A DNA stretch of 64,000 nucleotides, taken from contig NZ_CP126446.1 in assembly GCF_030166655.1 (NCBI RefSeq), positions 2,790,001-2,854,000 on the forward strand, read 5' to 3'. The DNA is from Pontibacillus chungwhensis. Lineage in GTDB: Bacteria > Bacillota > Bacilli > Bacillales > BH030062. Below the pieces are notes generated by a model. That model did not search any database, was not told where the DNA came from, and saw only the letters and a list, made by a program, of their open reading frames with translations. Made by a program: the position numbers and the translations under genes. Shown one piece after another: positions 29,038 to 37,780 of this stretch (its first letter is position 1; the number at the start of each line of letters is the position of its first letter).

Positions 29038-29565
29038 TTATTTTTTTAATGGAGAGCGGTATGGATTTCTAGATCTTGGCTTCCCTAATACTTCAGCCAT
29101 CACGACACTTTCTGCAAGTTTCTTCTTCGAAAGGTTTTGAACACCGGTTACTTTGATGGAAGGTTGATTGGTTGTATCCTTCTTGTATGGAACTCGTTGT
29201 TCCCTCTTATAACTGGGTTGAGTAGGTTGATCAGGAATCGCATCGTGCCCTTCCTGATTCCCGCTGTAATAGGGCTGTTTTCCTTGTTTATCAACTTGAG
29301 AGTCTTTACCCTTATAATCTCTTTTAAGGCTTTTATAGCGCTCCCTTTGCTCTTCTGCATAGGTTTTCAAATCTTTCACCTTCTCTTGCTCTTGAGAAGG
29401 AGCTGGTGAAGACTGCGAGCTCGTCTGGACAGGTTGAGGTTGCTCAGCCTTCTTCTTTTCTTTTTCCTCGTTCTTACCTAAATTCGTGAGAAAAGCAAAG
29501 AGGGCAGCCACAACAGGGATCAACAGCCCCATATTGTTTACGATGATATCAATGATATCTCCCAT
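29038..29565 (-). CDS. Hypothetical membrane-anchored protein downstream of floA
   Basis: A 175-aa protein that I do not recognise. One membrane helix at ~12-29 is followed by a long, hydrophilic, Gln/Lys/Pro/Ser-rich region that is probably disordered, and a short basic C-terminal segment ('LSKKKLAESVVMAEVLGKPR') that looks like the only folded helix. It occupies the place of yqfB in the yqeZ-yqfA-yqfB operon of B. subtilis but is not obviously related. It starts 33 nt after floA with GGAGGAC and ends before a strong terminator, so it is probably the third gene of the stress operon. Confidence 0.72.
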   Translation of the reverse strand: MGDIIDIIVNNMGLLIPVVAALFAFLTNLGKNEEKEKKKAEQPQPVQTSSQSSPAPSQEQEKVKDLKTYAEEQRERYKSLKRDYKGKDSQVDKQGKQPYYSGNQEGHDAIPDQPTQPSYKREQRVPYKKDTTNQPSIKVTGVQNLSKKKLAESVVMAEVLGKPRSRNPYRSPLKK

Positions 29566-29598
29566 TTGCGATCAGTCCTCCTATATAGGACTTTCCTT

Positions 29599-30588
29599 TT
29601 AGTTGTCCTCTTCCTCATTCTCATTATTCATCTTTCCAATCACATCACGCATGTCTGTATCGGCTTGAATGTTCTTTAGATTATAATAATCCATTACACC
29701 AATATTACCTGAGCGCAAGGCTTCAGCCATTGCAAGTGGTACTTCTGCTTCCGCTTCCACCACTTTCGCTTGCATTTCCTGAACACGAGCACGCATTTCT
29801 TGCTCTTGCGCGACAGCCATAGCACGTCTTTCTTCCGCTTTCGCCTGGGCAATATTTTTGTCTGCTTCTGCTTGGTCTGTTTGAAGGATCGCACCAATGT
29901 TTTTACCAATGTCAATATCAGCAATATCAATCGATAAAATTTCAAAAGCCGTTCCAGCATCAAGACCTTTGCTTAATACGTTCTGAGATATGCGGTCTGG
30001 ATTCTCTAACACTTGATTGTGGTCTTTTGAGCTACCGATGGTACTAACGATTCCTTCACCAACACGAGCGATTACAGTATCCTCGCCAGCACCCCCAACT
30101 AAACGATCAATATTCGCGCGAACAGTGATACGGGCTTTGGCTTTCACTTCAATCCCATCCATTGCTACACCGGCAATAAACGGTGTTTCGATTACTTTTG
30201 GATTTACACTCATTTGAACCGCTTCTAATACGTCACGACCAGCGAGATCAATAGCGGCACAACGCTCAAAACTTAATTCGATATTCGCTCGTTGCGCAGC
30301 AATTAGCGCATTTACAACACGGTCCACATTACCCCCAGCCAAGTAATGACTCTCAAGCTGGTTGGTATCTACATCTACTCCTGCTTTATGCGCTTTAATT
30401 AACGGATTAATCACACGGCTTGGAACAACTCGACGTAAACGCATTCCGATAAGCGTAAAGATACTAATTCGAACCCCTGCTGCTAACGCACTAATCCAAA
30501 GCATAATTGGAATAAACGTGAACAAGACAGCAAGCGCTATAATGATAACTGCAATAAATATAATCGGTATTAACCCTTCTGATAACAT
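29599..30588 (-). CDS. floA: Flotillin-like protein FloA
   Basis: Scaffold of functional membrane microdomains (329 aa, YqfA). A hydrophobic N-terminal hairpin (~5-40) is followed by an SPFH-type domain ([39 protein letters not shown]) and an Ala/Glu-rich coiled coil (~240-290). It follows yqeZ by 12 nt; the NfeD-flotillin pairing is conserved widely. Confidence 0.96.
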   Translation of the reverse strand: MLSEGLIPIIFIAVIIIALAVLFTFIPIMLWISALAAGVRISIFTLIGMRLRRVVPSRVINPLIKAHKAGVDVDTNQLESHYLAGGNVDRVVNALIAAQRANIELSFERCAAIDLAGRDVLEAVQMSVNPKVIETPFIAGVAMDGIEVKAKARITVRANIDRLVGGAGEDTVIARVGEGIVSTIGSSKDHNQVLENPDRISQNVLSKGLDAGTAFEILSIDIADIDIGKNIGAILQTDQAEADKNIAQAKAEERRAMAVAQEQEMRARVQEMQAKVVEAEAEVPLAMAEALRSGNIGVMDYYNLKNIQADTDMRDVIGKMNNENEEEDN

Positions 30589-30600
30589 ATCAATTCCCCC

Positions 30601-31935
30601 TTATACATTTTCCTGTTTAATTTCTCGAACAATAACTCTGGATCCTTCTACTTTCACAATTTTGACTGGAGTCCCTGCATTGATAAAACTTCCTTCGGTC
30701 ACGATATCAATTCGTTCATCGTTAAAGACCCCAGTGCCAGCAGGCCGTAATGGTGTAACAGCCTCTCCTGTGTTCCCGATTAGTTCATTTCTCGTATTTG
30801 AGGAAAGGTATCCTTTCTCAGAGGAAGTAGAGTCGCTTAAAACAATGTTTCTCAAAAATCCTTTGTCAAATCCAATTGTCTTGAATAGGATAACAGAGCC
30901 AATAATCGCTACAATAATAGCAATCAAGAGACTCATCGTCATATGACCAACGTCATCGGTGGACATAAACAATGAACCCACTACGCCACCAGTACCTATG
31001 ATCCCGAGTATCCCACCCGGGACAAAGAACTCAAGAACTATACATACAACCCCTAAACCAAATAGAATAATGGCTTCGTACCCAGCAAGGCCTGCAATCA
31101 TATGACCATAGAAAAACAATCCTAGCGCGAGTAGTCCCATGGAGCCAGCAATCCCAAAACCAGGAGAATACAACTCAGCCACAAACCCTAAGCTAGCCAC
31201 AGAAAGCAAAATCGGAACAACAACAGGATGAGTAATTAAGCGAGCAAGTCGCTCAGTAAACGTCGGGTTGGTTGTAATCACTTCAGCATCTGACAATCCT
31301 AATTCTGATAACAACTCTTCCCTTGAACTAACGACACCTTCTGCATATCCAACTTCCAAAGCCTCTGCTGCACTTAAAGTTAGATATTTCCCTTTACCTG
31401 CTTTGTATTTCGGTAAGTCAAGTTCAGGGTTAGCCATCGCTTCTGCATACAACGGATTTCTATTATTTAATTCTGCAGCGGTACGCATCTTTTTTACCCA
31501 GTCAGACTGAGCTTTTTTACTCGCTGCGTTCCCATCTGAAGTAATAACCCCAGCAGAACCCATAGTCGTATTTGGTTTCATATAGATCTGATCTGCGTTT
31601 AATGATATGTATGAGCCTGCAGATAAAGCTTCTTGTACAACAAAAGCCGTATTCGGGGTTTCGATAGATTGGAACAAGGTCGCAATTTCAGCAGCTGCGT
31701 CCACCCGTCCACCCGGAGTGTTTACTTCAAAAATAATATGATCTGCATCTCGATCTTTCGCTTCGTTCACACTTCTTTTAAGGAACGAAGCAAGCCCCTT
31801 TTCTACCGTTTCCGTAATCGGGACGACATAGACGGTTTCACCTTTTCCATCAGCTGAACTAGGCGGACTAAGAAATGAGGATATAAACAGTAATAAGATC
31901 GAAACCATCATCATAAGTCTCGTTGTCTTTCTCAT
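30601..31935 (-). CDS. yqeZ: NfeD-family membrane serine protease YqeZ
   Basis: A 444-aa NfeD1b protein: signal peptide (~1-28), ClpP-like extracytoplasmic protease domain (EVNTPGGRVDAAAEI, probable nucleophile within EALSAGSYISL, then MGSAGVI), several TM helices (~235-375) and a C-terminal OB-like domain ending VIVREIKQENV. It works with flotillin in membrane-stress defence. The upstream sigma-W-type promoter fits the known regulation of yqeZ in B. subtilis. Confidence 0.93.
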   Translation of the reverse strand: MRKTTRLMMMVSILLLFISSFLSPPSSADGKGETVYVVPITETVEKGLASFLKRSVNEAKDRDADHIIFEVNTPGGRVDAAAEIATLFQSIETPNTAFVVQEALSAGSYISLNADQIYMKPNTTMGSAGVITSDGNAASKKAQSDWVKKMRTAAELNNRNPLYAEAMANPELDLPKYKAGKGKYLTLSAAEALEVGYAEGVVSSREELLSELGLSDAEVITTNPTFTERLARLITHPVVVPILLSVASLGFVAELYSPGFGIAGSMGLLALGLFFYGHMIAGLAGYEAIILFGLGVVCIVLEFFVPGGILGIIGTGGVVGSLFMSTDDVGHMTMSLLIAIIVAIIGSVILFKTIGFDKGFLRNIVLSDSTSSEKGYLSSNTRNELIGNTGEAVTPLRPAGTGVFNDERIDIVTEGSFINAGTPVKIVKVEGSRVIVREIKQENV

Positions 31936-31961
31936 ACTTCCCCCCCTTTCTTTTTATTATA

Positions 31962-31988
31962 TACGAGTTAGGCCATCTAAACGTTTCA
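31962..31988 (-). promoter_or_regulatory. Sigma-W-type promoter of yqeZ-floA
   Basis: On the minus strand TGAAAC and CGTA are 17 nt apart (31983-31988 and 31962-31965), 27 nt before the yqeZ start codon. This equals the ECF sigma-W consensus, and the orthologous operon is in the sigma-W regulon of B. subtilis. Confidence 0.8.
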
Positions 31989-32195
31989 TGTAAAAGGTTT
32001 TTTTATCATTTTTGTGAAAATTTTTTGGTAGTATTGTTCCCTTTGCGGGTTAAGTTAGAAAAGCGGCGGATTCAATGGAGGCTATTGCGAAGAAGGGATC
32101 GGTCCGTCAACAGATCAATCATACTTAAAAGTCTTGCCTAAAATGACAAGCCTATGCTTTCTTACAGTCTAGGAAAAGACCTGGAAACATGAAAA

Positions 32196-32221
32196 AACCG
32201 CCTTTTTTAAAAAAGGCGGTT
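32196..32221 (-). terminator. Terminator of rpsU-yqeY
   Basis: AACCGCCTTTTTT / AAAAAGGCGGTT stem followed by TTTTT on the minus strand, 6 nt beyond the yqeY stop. Between it and the yqeZ promoter (about 32000-32190) no gene is visible. Confidence 0.85.
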
Positions 32222-32226
32222 CGTGT

Positions 32227-32673
32227 TTAAGATAAATGTTTTTGTACAAATTGGTTAACTAGAGAGCCATCGGCTTTGCCTTTTACTTTCGGCATAATGG
32301 CACTCATCACTTTGCCCATATCTTTCTTAGAAGAAACACCAACTTCATTGATCGTTTCCTGAACAATTGCATCTAGTTCCTCTTCTGAAAGCTGATCAGG
32401 CATATATGATTGAATGATTTCAATATCTCTCTCATCTTTTTGCGCAAGATCGTCACGACCTGCACTTTTGTACTCTTGGAGGGAATCTTTTCTTTGTTTT
32501 ATCTCACGAGATAAAACAGTTAATTCTTCTTCCTCAGTCAATTCATCTTTTCCAAGTTTTAAAGCTTCATTTTGCAAAGACGCTTTCACCATACGTATGA
32601 CGGATAAACGTTCTTTCTCTTTGTTACGTAAAGCCTCTTTCATATCTTGGTTGAGACGCTCAAGTAATGACAT
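32227..32673 (-). CDS. yqeY: GatB/YqeY domain protein
   Basis: A 148-aa helical protein related to the tRNA-binding tail domain of GatB. Its function is not established. The conserved '[17 protein letters not shown]' and '[20 protein letters not shown]' are present. AAGGTAG precedes the ATG. It follows rpsU by 15 nt. Confidence 0.92.
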   Translation of the reverse strand: MSLLERLNQDMKEALRNKEKERLSVIRMVKASLQNEALKLGKDELTEEEELTVLSREIKQRKDSLQEYKSAGRDDLAQKDERDIEIIQSYMPDQLSEEELDAIVQETINEVGVSSKKDMGKVMSAIMPKVKGKADGSLVNQFVQKHLS

Positions 32674-32688
32674 CTACCTTACACCCTC

Positions 32689-32862
32689 TTACTTACGCTT
32701 TCTAGCGGCTTCTGATTTCTTCTTACGACGGACGCTAGGCTTCTCGTAATGTTCACGCTTACGATACTCAGCTAGTGTACCATTCTTAGATACGCTGCGC
32801 TTGAAGCGACGAAGAGCATCTTCAAGAGACTCGTTTTTACGCACGCGAGTGTTGTTTGACAT
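32689..32862 (-). CDS. rpsU: 30S ribosomal protein S21
   Basis: A 57-aa basic ribosomal protein ending in the Arg/Lys-rich tail [14 protein letters not shown]. The ATG at 32862 gives the standard length and has GGAGGG upstream; the frame continues upstream to 32940, but that segment overlaps the promoter and is not coding. Probable two-gene operon with yqeY. Confidence 0.95.
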   Translation of the reverse strand: MSNNTRVRKNESLEDALRRFKRSVSKNGTLAEYRKREHYEKPSVRRKKKSEAARKRK

Positions 32863-32939
32863 GCTATTACCCTCCCTCCAAAGCAAAAAAGACAGTTTCA
32901 ATGAACACATGAGTATAGTTTCCTCACATGCCTCTGACA

Positions 32940-32968
32940 ATTATAAACCATTCTCCAGACAGATTCAA
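32940..32968 (-). promoter_or_regulatory. Sigma-A promoter of rpsU-yqeY
   Basis: On the minus strand TTGAAT and a perfect TATAAT are exactly 17 nt apart, giving a leader of about 70 nt. The rest of this gap (to 33188) shows no gene; only the ribosome-binding site of yqeW (GAGGTG at 33176) is obvious. Confidence 0.75.
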
Positions 32969-33188
32969 CTATTTTTTAAAGGATCATTCGGAGAATTATA
33001 TTGTCGTTGCTCTGTCATATCATCCACTTTAACATAAGTTGAGCGACCAGGATAGAGGAGAATGTTTAATTTTGAGAAATTGAGTCATTCCTGCTCAAAT
33101 AATTCTACATCTCCATAGCCTTTGTTTAGCCTTCTTTTCAGTCATGAAATCATACCTTGTCCATATGATGGTATAGAGGTGAACAACC

Positions 33189-34118
33189 GTGGCTGATTTA
33201 ATTACGTTATTTACTGTTTTCTTAACCATCTTTATATTTGGAATGACGGTTTTACGCATAGGGTTGTATCAATTATCTTATAGAAACATGAAATTATTAA
33301 TTGAGCGTTATGCGGATAACCCTTTTAAAGGAATGATTGCAGGCATCGTTGTAACAAGCATATTACAAAGCAGCTCTTGCACGATGGTTATTGCCATTGG
33401 GTTAGTGGCTGTAGGGGTGCTAAATTTCAAGCAGTCCATAGGAATTATTCTTGGAGCCAATATTGGGACGACGGTTACAGCGGAATTGTTAACTTTCTCT
33501 AATGCTATCCCCTTATGGCCTCTATTGATTCTTGGAGCTGCACTTTTGCTTATACCAAAACAAACATGGTTTGGAGCCGGGGGTATAGTCTTTGGCTTAG
33601 GGTGTATTTTTGTAGCATTAAACGGATTCGAGTCCTTGGCAGAACCACTTAAACAATTCCCAATCATAGAGGAAAGCCTTGTGTTCACGAATGATTTCCC
33701 CAATGCAAGCATCCTTATTGGGACCGTCATGACTGCTATTATACAATCGTCCACCGCCGCTACCGGAATCTCTATGAGCTTCTTGAATGAAGGGGTGTTT
33801 AGTTTACCATCGGCGATCGGTATTATGTTAGGAGCTAATATCGGAACATGTATTACTGCTTGGGTAGCGTCTCTAGGCAGCAACCGAGAAGCACGCCTTG
33901 TTGCAATGGCTCATATCTGGCTTAATGTACTCGGTGTCTTACTATTTGCTCCATTTATTGATGAACTTGCGGCTTTATCCCAATGGCTCTCAGACGAACC
34001 CGCCCAGCAGCTAGCTCACATATCTGTCGTCTTTAATGTATTGTCTTCCCTTATCGTCTTACCTTTCGTCCACCACTTTACTAGATTTGTTATGTTTATT
34101 CATAAGTATAAGGACTAG
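33189..34118 (+). CDS. yqeW: Na/Pi symporter YqeW
   Basis: A 309-aa phosphate symporter of the PNaS family without the PhoU-like tail. The two inverted repeats carry ILQSSSCTMVIAIGL with GANIGTT and IIQSSTAATG with GANIGTC. The start is GTG with GAGGTG 4-5 nt upstream. It lies next to rpsU as yqeW does in B. subtilis. It is about 45% shorter than the symporter at the left edge and may differ in regulation. Confidence 0.93.
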   Translation: MADLITLFTVFLTIFIFGMTVLRIGLYQLSYRNMKLLIERYADNPFKGMIAGIVVTSILQSSSCTMVIAIGLVAVGVLNFKQSIGIILGANIGTTVTAELLTFSNAIPLWPLLILGAALLLIPKQTWFGAGGIVFGLGCIFVALNGFESLAEPLKQFPIIEESLVFTNDFPNASILIGTVMTAIIQSSTAATGISMSFLNEGVFSLPSAIGIMLGANIGTCITAWVASLGSNREARLVAMAHIWLNVLGVLLFAPFIDELAALSQWLSDEPAQQLAHISVVFNVLSSLIVLPFVHHFTRFVMFIHKYKD

Positions 34119-34134
34119 CGGCAGAGGTGAGAGA

Positions 34135-34176
34135 ATGTTCCCGTTCTCTTTAATTTAGTGTAAGGTGGTTCGGGAA
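34135..34176 (+). repeat. Half copy of the palindromic element (left flank only)
   Basis: ATGTTCCCGTT (34135-34145), 16 nt of unrelated spacer, then AAGGTGGTTCGGGAA (34162-34176). The same two segments, with one base changed and a 17-nt spacer, form the left flank of the full element 185 nt downstream. Here neither the core nor the right arm is present. Confidence 0.7.
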
Positions 34177-34209
34177 TTATAAAGCCTAGGAGCTTACGTG
34201 AAATAATTA

Positions 34210-34240
34210 AAAAAGGTGCCCCCATTGAGGACACCTTTTT
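34210..34240 (+). terminator. Terminator of yqeW
   Basis: AAAAAGGTG-c-CC pairs with GG-a-CACCTTTTT, followed by T residues. It lies 92 nt beyond the stop codon, downstream of the half repeat. Confidence 0.8.
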
Positions 34241-34318
34241 AATTGGCTCTGTTAAAGTTGGTTGTTGATTTTTACACGTTACATATAAGTCCCTAATGTG
34301 GAGCACCGGAAAGTGGGA

Positions 34319-34500
34319 ATGTTTCCGTTAACGTTAGTCTGAGCGGAAGGTGGTTCGGGAAATCACTCGCTTTCCGCGGCGAGCTGGGAAGCCTCCTCGT
34401 TCGCTTGCGCTCTCTGTGGGGTCTCCCCTAGGCTCCTTCTGCCGCAGGAGTCTCGCAATTTCCCGAACCACCTTTCCCATATTGAGAAGAACGGAAACAT
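34319..34500 (+). repeat. Palindromic element, copy A
   Basis: A nested inverted repeat around a ~94-nt core. Outer arms: ATGTTTCCGTT (34319-34329) and its complement (34490-34500). Inner arms: AAGGTGGTTCGGGAAAT (34347-34363) and its complement (34458-34474). Between the arms lie unpaired 17- and 15-nt stretches. The core begins CACTCGCTTTCCGCGG and ends CCGCAGGAGTCTCGCA; it contains GGGGTCTCCCC and AGCCT/AGGCT pairs. No open frame is supportable. Similar elements are copy B and copy C. Confidence 0.85.
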
Positions 34501-34546
34501 GCCATATTAGTGAATAGAGTTGAATCTATTCTACGATCTAACTGGA

Positions 34547-34723
34547 GGGCCGTCCCATCAAATTTAGATAAGGGGTGTCTGGGGAACGGGGAGACTCCTG
34601 CGGGAGAAAGAGGTCGACGAGACCCCGCAGGGCACGAATTTTGCCCGAGGAGGCTCGACAGCTCGCCCGCGGAAAGCGAGTCGTTCCCCAGACACCCCAA
34701 GCACTAGTCAATCAAGACGGCCC
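34547..34723 (-). repeat. Palindromic element, copy B (inverted)
   Basis: Same architecture as copy A, core in the opposite orientation. Outer arms GGGCCGTC (34547-34554) and complement (34716-34723); inner arms GGGGTGTCTGGGGAACG (34572-34588) and complement (34682-34698), with 17-nt unpaired stretches on both sides. Read on the minus strand the core starts ACTCGCTTTCCGCGG and ends CCGCAGGAGTCTCCC; its middle differs from A but keeps hairpins such as GGGC...GCCC. Together with copy A it fills the 686-nt gap before deoC. Confidence 0.85.
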
Positions 34724-34804
34724 CATCTACACTTAAATGTCTCAGCTTTGAGTATTGAACAAGCCTTTAAAATAACAATACTAAACTATAACAAAGCCTT
34801 CTAA

Positions 34805-35476
34805 TTAATAATCAGAAGTACCTTGGCCACCAGAAACGATGGATACGCCAGCACTTGCACCGATGCGAGTTGCTCCGGCTTCAATGACTGCATCTGCACC
34901 TTCACGGTCGCGAACGCCACCAGATGCTTTTACACCCATGTCAGGGCCTACGGTTTCACGCATTAGTTTAATATCTTCTACTGTTGCGCCGCCACCAGAG
35001 AAACCAGTGGATGTCTTCACGAAATCTGCTCCAGCTTCTTTAGCAAGTTGACAAGCTGTAACTTTTTCTTCGTTTGTTAGAAGAGACGTTTCAATGATAA
35101 CTTTTGTTAATGCTTTGCCTTCTGTAGCGCGAACAACAGCTTCAATGTCAGATTGAACTGTTTCTTTGTCTCCGCTCTTCAAAGCGCCGATATTGATTAC
35201 CATATCTACTTCAGTAGCACCGTTTTCGATAGCTTGTTTTGTTTCATATGCTTTTAATTCTTTTGTGTTAGCACCAAGCGGGAAACCAATTACTGTACAA
35301 ACCTTCACATCTGTATCTTGAAGACGTTCATAGCAGAATGGTACCCAGTAAGGATTCACACAAACAGAGGCGAAACCATATTCTTTCGCTTCTTGGCAAA
35401 TCTGCTCTATTTTTTCTTGTGCTGTATCTGGTTTAAGCTGTGTATGATCAATCATTTTTGCTAATTTAGCATCCAT
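34805..35476 (-). CDS. deoC: Deoxyribose-phosphate aldolase
   Basis: Class I aldolase splitting 2-deoxyribose 5-phosphate into acetaldehyde and glyceraldehyde 3-phosphate during deoxynucleoside breakdown. The 223-aa TIM barrel has the Schiff-base lysine K154 (FVKTSTGF), K183 (GVKASGGV) and the acidic D91. AAGGAAG precedes the ATG. It stands beside mtaB rather than in a nucleoside operon; pdp and nup genes are not in the window. Confidence 0.96.
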   Translation of the reverse strand: MDAKLAKMIDHTQLKPDTAQEKIEQICQEAKEYGFASVCVNPYWVPFCYERLQDTDVKVCTVIGFPLGANTKELKAYETKQAIENGATEVDMVINIGALKSGDKETVQSDIEAVVRATEGKALTKVIIETSLLTNEEKVTACQLAKEAGADFVKTSTGFSGGGATVEDIKLMRETVGPDMGVKASGGVRDREGADAVIEAGATRIGASAGVSIVSGGQGTSDY

Positions 35477-35602
35477 TAATAATCTTCCTTTCTCACTCGG
35501 GTTGTCCGTACCTCTTTTATCTTAGCATTATGTCCAAAAAAATGCTATACCCTATTAAAACGCTTACCTTATTATCTCAGAATCCCCAGTTTCTCATACA
35601 TA

Positions 35603-35638
35603 GAAAAAGGCCCTGTTGTGTAGCCAACAAGGACCTTT
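35603..35638 (-). terminator. Terminator of the dnaJ/prmA-rsmE-mtaB unit
   Basis: AAAGG, then TTGTTG / CAACA pairs and CCTTTTT on the minus strand form a hairpin with a small internal loop and T run, directly beyond the mtaB stop. Confidence 0.75.
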
Positions 35639-35643
35639 ACTAA

Positions 35644-37005
35644 TTAAGAAGATAACTCAATCGATTCGTCTGTTAAACTTGGTCGATCCATCACACGGAC
35701 AAATTGCCCTTTGTTATAAGGATAGCCCGCTTGAAGGATTTTAACACGAACGATTTCTCCTACCATATCCTCCGTGCCTTCAAATACAACTTTCAAATAG
35801 TTGTCGGTGTAACCAACGTAACGATTATCGTTCTCGTCATCCTTGAATTTCTCTTCAGGTATCACTTCTAGAACTTCACTATCGTATTGAGAGGCATATT
35901 CTTTTGCCTGCTGGTTCGATAACTCAATGAGTTGGTGCACACGATCATTTTTCACTTCTTCATCTACCTGGTCATCCATTCTCGCAGCAGGTGTACCTGT
36001 ACGTTTGGAATAAGGGAAGACGTGAAGCTCAGAGTAGCCAATTTCTTGAATGAAACGATAGGTTTCATTGAACTCTTCTTCCGTTTCACCAGGAAAACCA
36101 ACAATCACGTCTGAAGTTATAGCAAGTCCTGGCAACGCTTCTTTAATACGATCCACACGCTCTTTGTAGAACTCGGTTGTGTATTTACGACGCATACGTT
36201 TAAGAACAGTGTTCGAGCCGGATTGAAGAGGGATGTGAAGGTGACGAACAATCTTATCCGATTCACGCAGCACATCAATAACATCATCTGTTATTTGACT
36301 TCCTTCAATAGAAGAAATGCGGATTCTCTTTAATCCTTTTACCCTTTTATCTAATTCACGCAATAGCATAGCGAGATTATAATCTTTCATGTCCTCGCCA
36401 TAACCACCTGTATGGATACCCGTTAACACAATCTCTTTATATCCTGCATCCACAAGCTGCTGGGCTTGATGGATCACTTCCTCAGGATCACGAGAACGCA
36501 TTAACCCTCGCGCCCATGGAATGATACAGAACGTACAGAAATTGTTACAGCCTTCTTGAATCTTTAAAGAAGCTCGAGTACGGTCCGTAAAGGCAGGTAC
36601 ATCAAGTTCTTCATACGTACGTGTCTTCATAATATTTGTTACACCATTAATGGGTTGACGCTCTTCTTGATATTGTTTAATGTATTCAAGCATTTTTCGA
36701 CGATCCTGAGTGCCCACAACAATGTCCACACCCGGAATGTCCATGATTTCAGCTGGTGAGGTTTGTGCGTAACATCCGGTCACACATATAACCGCATCTG
36801 GATTCTTACGAATAGCGCGTCTGATTACCTGACGACTCTTCTTATCTCCTGTGTTTGTTACGGTACACGTGTTAATGACGTATACGTCGGATGAGCGATC
36901 AAAGTCTGTACGCTCATACCCCTCTTCCTTGAACAATTGCCAAATGGCTTCCGTTTCATAATGGTTTACTTTACAACCTAATGTATGAAAGGCAACTGAT
37001 GGCAT
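35644..37005 (-). CDS. mtaB: tRNA methylthiotransferase MtaB
   Basis: Radical SAM enzyme (453 aa, YqeV) that adds a methylthio group to t6A at position 37 of tRNA. Three domains: UPF0004 with its cluster cysteines (GCKVN, NTCTVT, VTGCYAQ), radical SAM with CNNFCTFC, and a C-terminal TRAM domain. Starts 4 nt after rsmE with GGGGTGAT upstream. Confidence 0.96.
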   Translation of the reverse strand: MPSVAFHTLGCKVNHYETEAIWQLFKEEGYERTDFDRSSDVYVINTCTVTNTGDKKSRQVIRRAIRKNPDAVICVTGCYAQTSPAEIMDIPGVDIVVGTQDRRKMLEYIKQYQEERQPINGVTNIMKTRTYEELDVPAFTDRTRASLKIQEGCNNFCTFCIIPWARGLMRSRDPEEVIHQAQQLVDAGYKEIVLTGIHTGGYGEDMKDYNLAMLLRELDKRVKGLKRIRISSIEGSQITDDVIDVLRESDKIVRHLHIPLQSGSNTVLKRMRRKYTTEFYKERVDRIKEALPGLAITSDVIVGFPGETEEEFNETYRFIQEIGYSELHVFPYSKRTGTPAARMDDQVDEEVKNDRVHQLIELSNQQAKEYASQYDSEVLEVIPEEKFKDDENDNRYVGYTDNYLKVVFEGTEDMVGEIVRVKILQAGYPYNKGQFVRVMDRPSLTDESIELSS

Positions 37006-37009
37006 AGGA

Positions 37010-37762
37010 TCACCCCAATTCCTCTAATTGATAGGACAGAGCTGAAAGAAAATATGTAGCAGCCGTTTCTGTTCTTAAAATTCTAGGACCTAACCGAACC
37101 GCTAGTGCCCCGGCTTCCTTCAACCTCTGAACTTCTTGTTCACTGAATCCACCTTCTGGTCCGATCAACACAAGTATACGCTCATCTTTTTGAACCTTCG
37201 TAAAGACTTCCTTTAATGAGTGGAATGATGGACTCTTCGCCTCATCTTCATAAGCAAAGATTACCCAATCATATTCTACTTGAAGCGCTAACAAATCTTT
37301 TAAAGAGTGTACATTAACGACTGACGGAATCATCGTTCGATGAGACTGCTCACTCGCTTCTTTTGCAATCTTTTGATATCTTGCTATTTTCTTTTGAGAT
37401 TTCTTTTGATCCCATTTTACAATGGAACGCTCTGCTTCAAAAGGGATAAATTTGGATGCGCCAAGCTCTGTTCCCTTTTGAATCACATGCTCCATTTTGT
37501 CTCCTTTAGGTAACCCTTGAGCAATCGTAACGGTAGCCGGAAGCTCTTTATCCTCTTCCAGCCACTCTACGATCTTACATGTTACTGATTCTGAAGTGAT
37601 CTCTGTGATCTCACATTCAGCCAGGTCACCCTCTGGTGTACAACATAATATATGATGTTCAGGCTTCATGCGCATAACTTTTCCGATATGGTGAACATCT
37701 TCTCCTGTTATGACGACATGCTGATCGTTCCATCCTGATAAAGGAACAAAATAACGTTGCAC
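37010..37762 (-). CDS. rsmE: 16S rRNA m3U1498 methyltransferase
   Basis: SPOUT-class rRNA methyltransferase (YqeU). The knot signature LIGPEGGFSEQEV and LRLGPRILRTETAA is intact; the N-terminal PUA-like domain starts MQRYFVPL. GTG at 37762 (250 aa) has AGGTG 6 nt upstream and gives the family's usual MQRYF start; the GTG at 37771 overlaps that site. Confidence 0.95.
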   Translation of the reverse strand: MQRYFVPLSGWNDQHVVITGEDVHHIGKVMRMKPEHHILCCTPEGDLAECEITEITSESVTCKIVEWLEEDKELPATVTIAQGLPKGDKMEHVIQKGTELGASKFIPFEAERSIVKWDQKKSQKKIARYQKIAKEASEQSHRTMIPSVVNVHSLKDLLALQVEYDWVIFAYEDEAKSPSFHSLKEVFTKVQKDERILVLIGPEGGFSEQEVQRLKEAGALAVRLGPRILRTETAATYFLSALSYQLEELG

Positions 37763-37780
37763 AATGGGCACCTGCTTTCT

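Noticed and set aside
33308-33883. 191-codon frame opposite yqeW
   Set aside because: Antisense shadow of a clear membrane transporter gene.
34428-34707. Open frames on both strands (65 and 90 codons) in palindromic copy B and flank
   Set aside because: They are created by the GC-rich repeat itself; the frames run through the inverted arms, have no ribosome-binding site and no recognisable protein features.
34319-34723. Insertion sequence or MITE with a transposase
   Set aside because: No transposase frame, no obvious target-site duplication, and arms differ between copies, unlike terminal repeats of an IS family.
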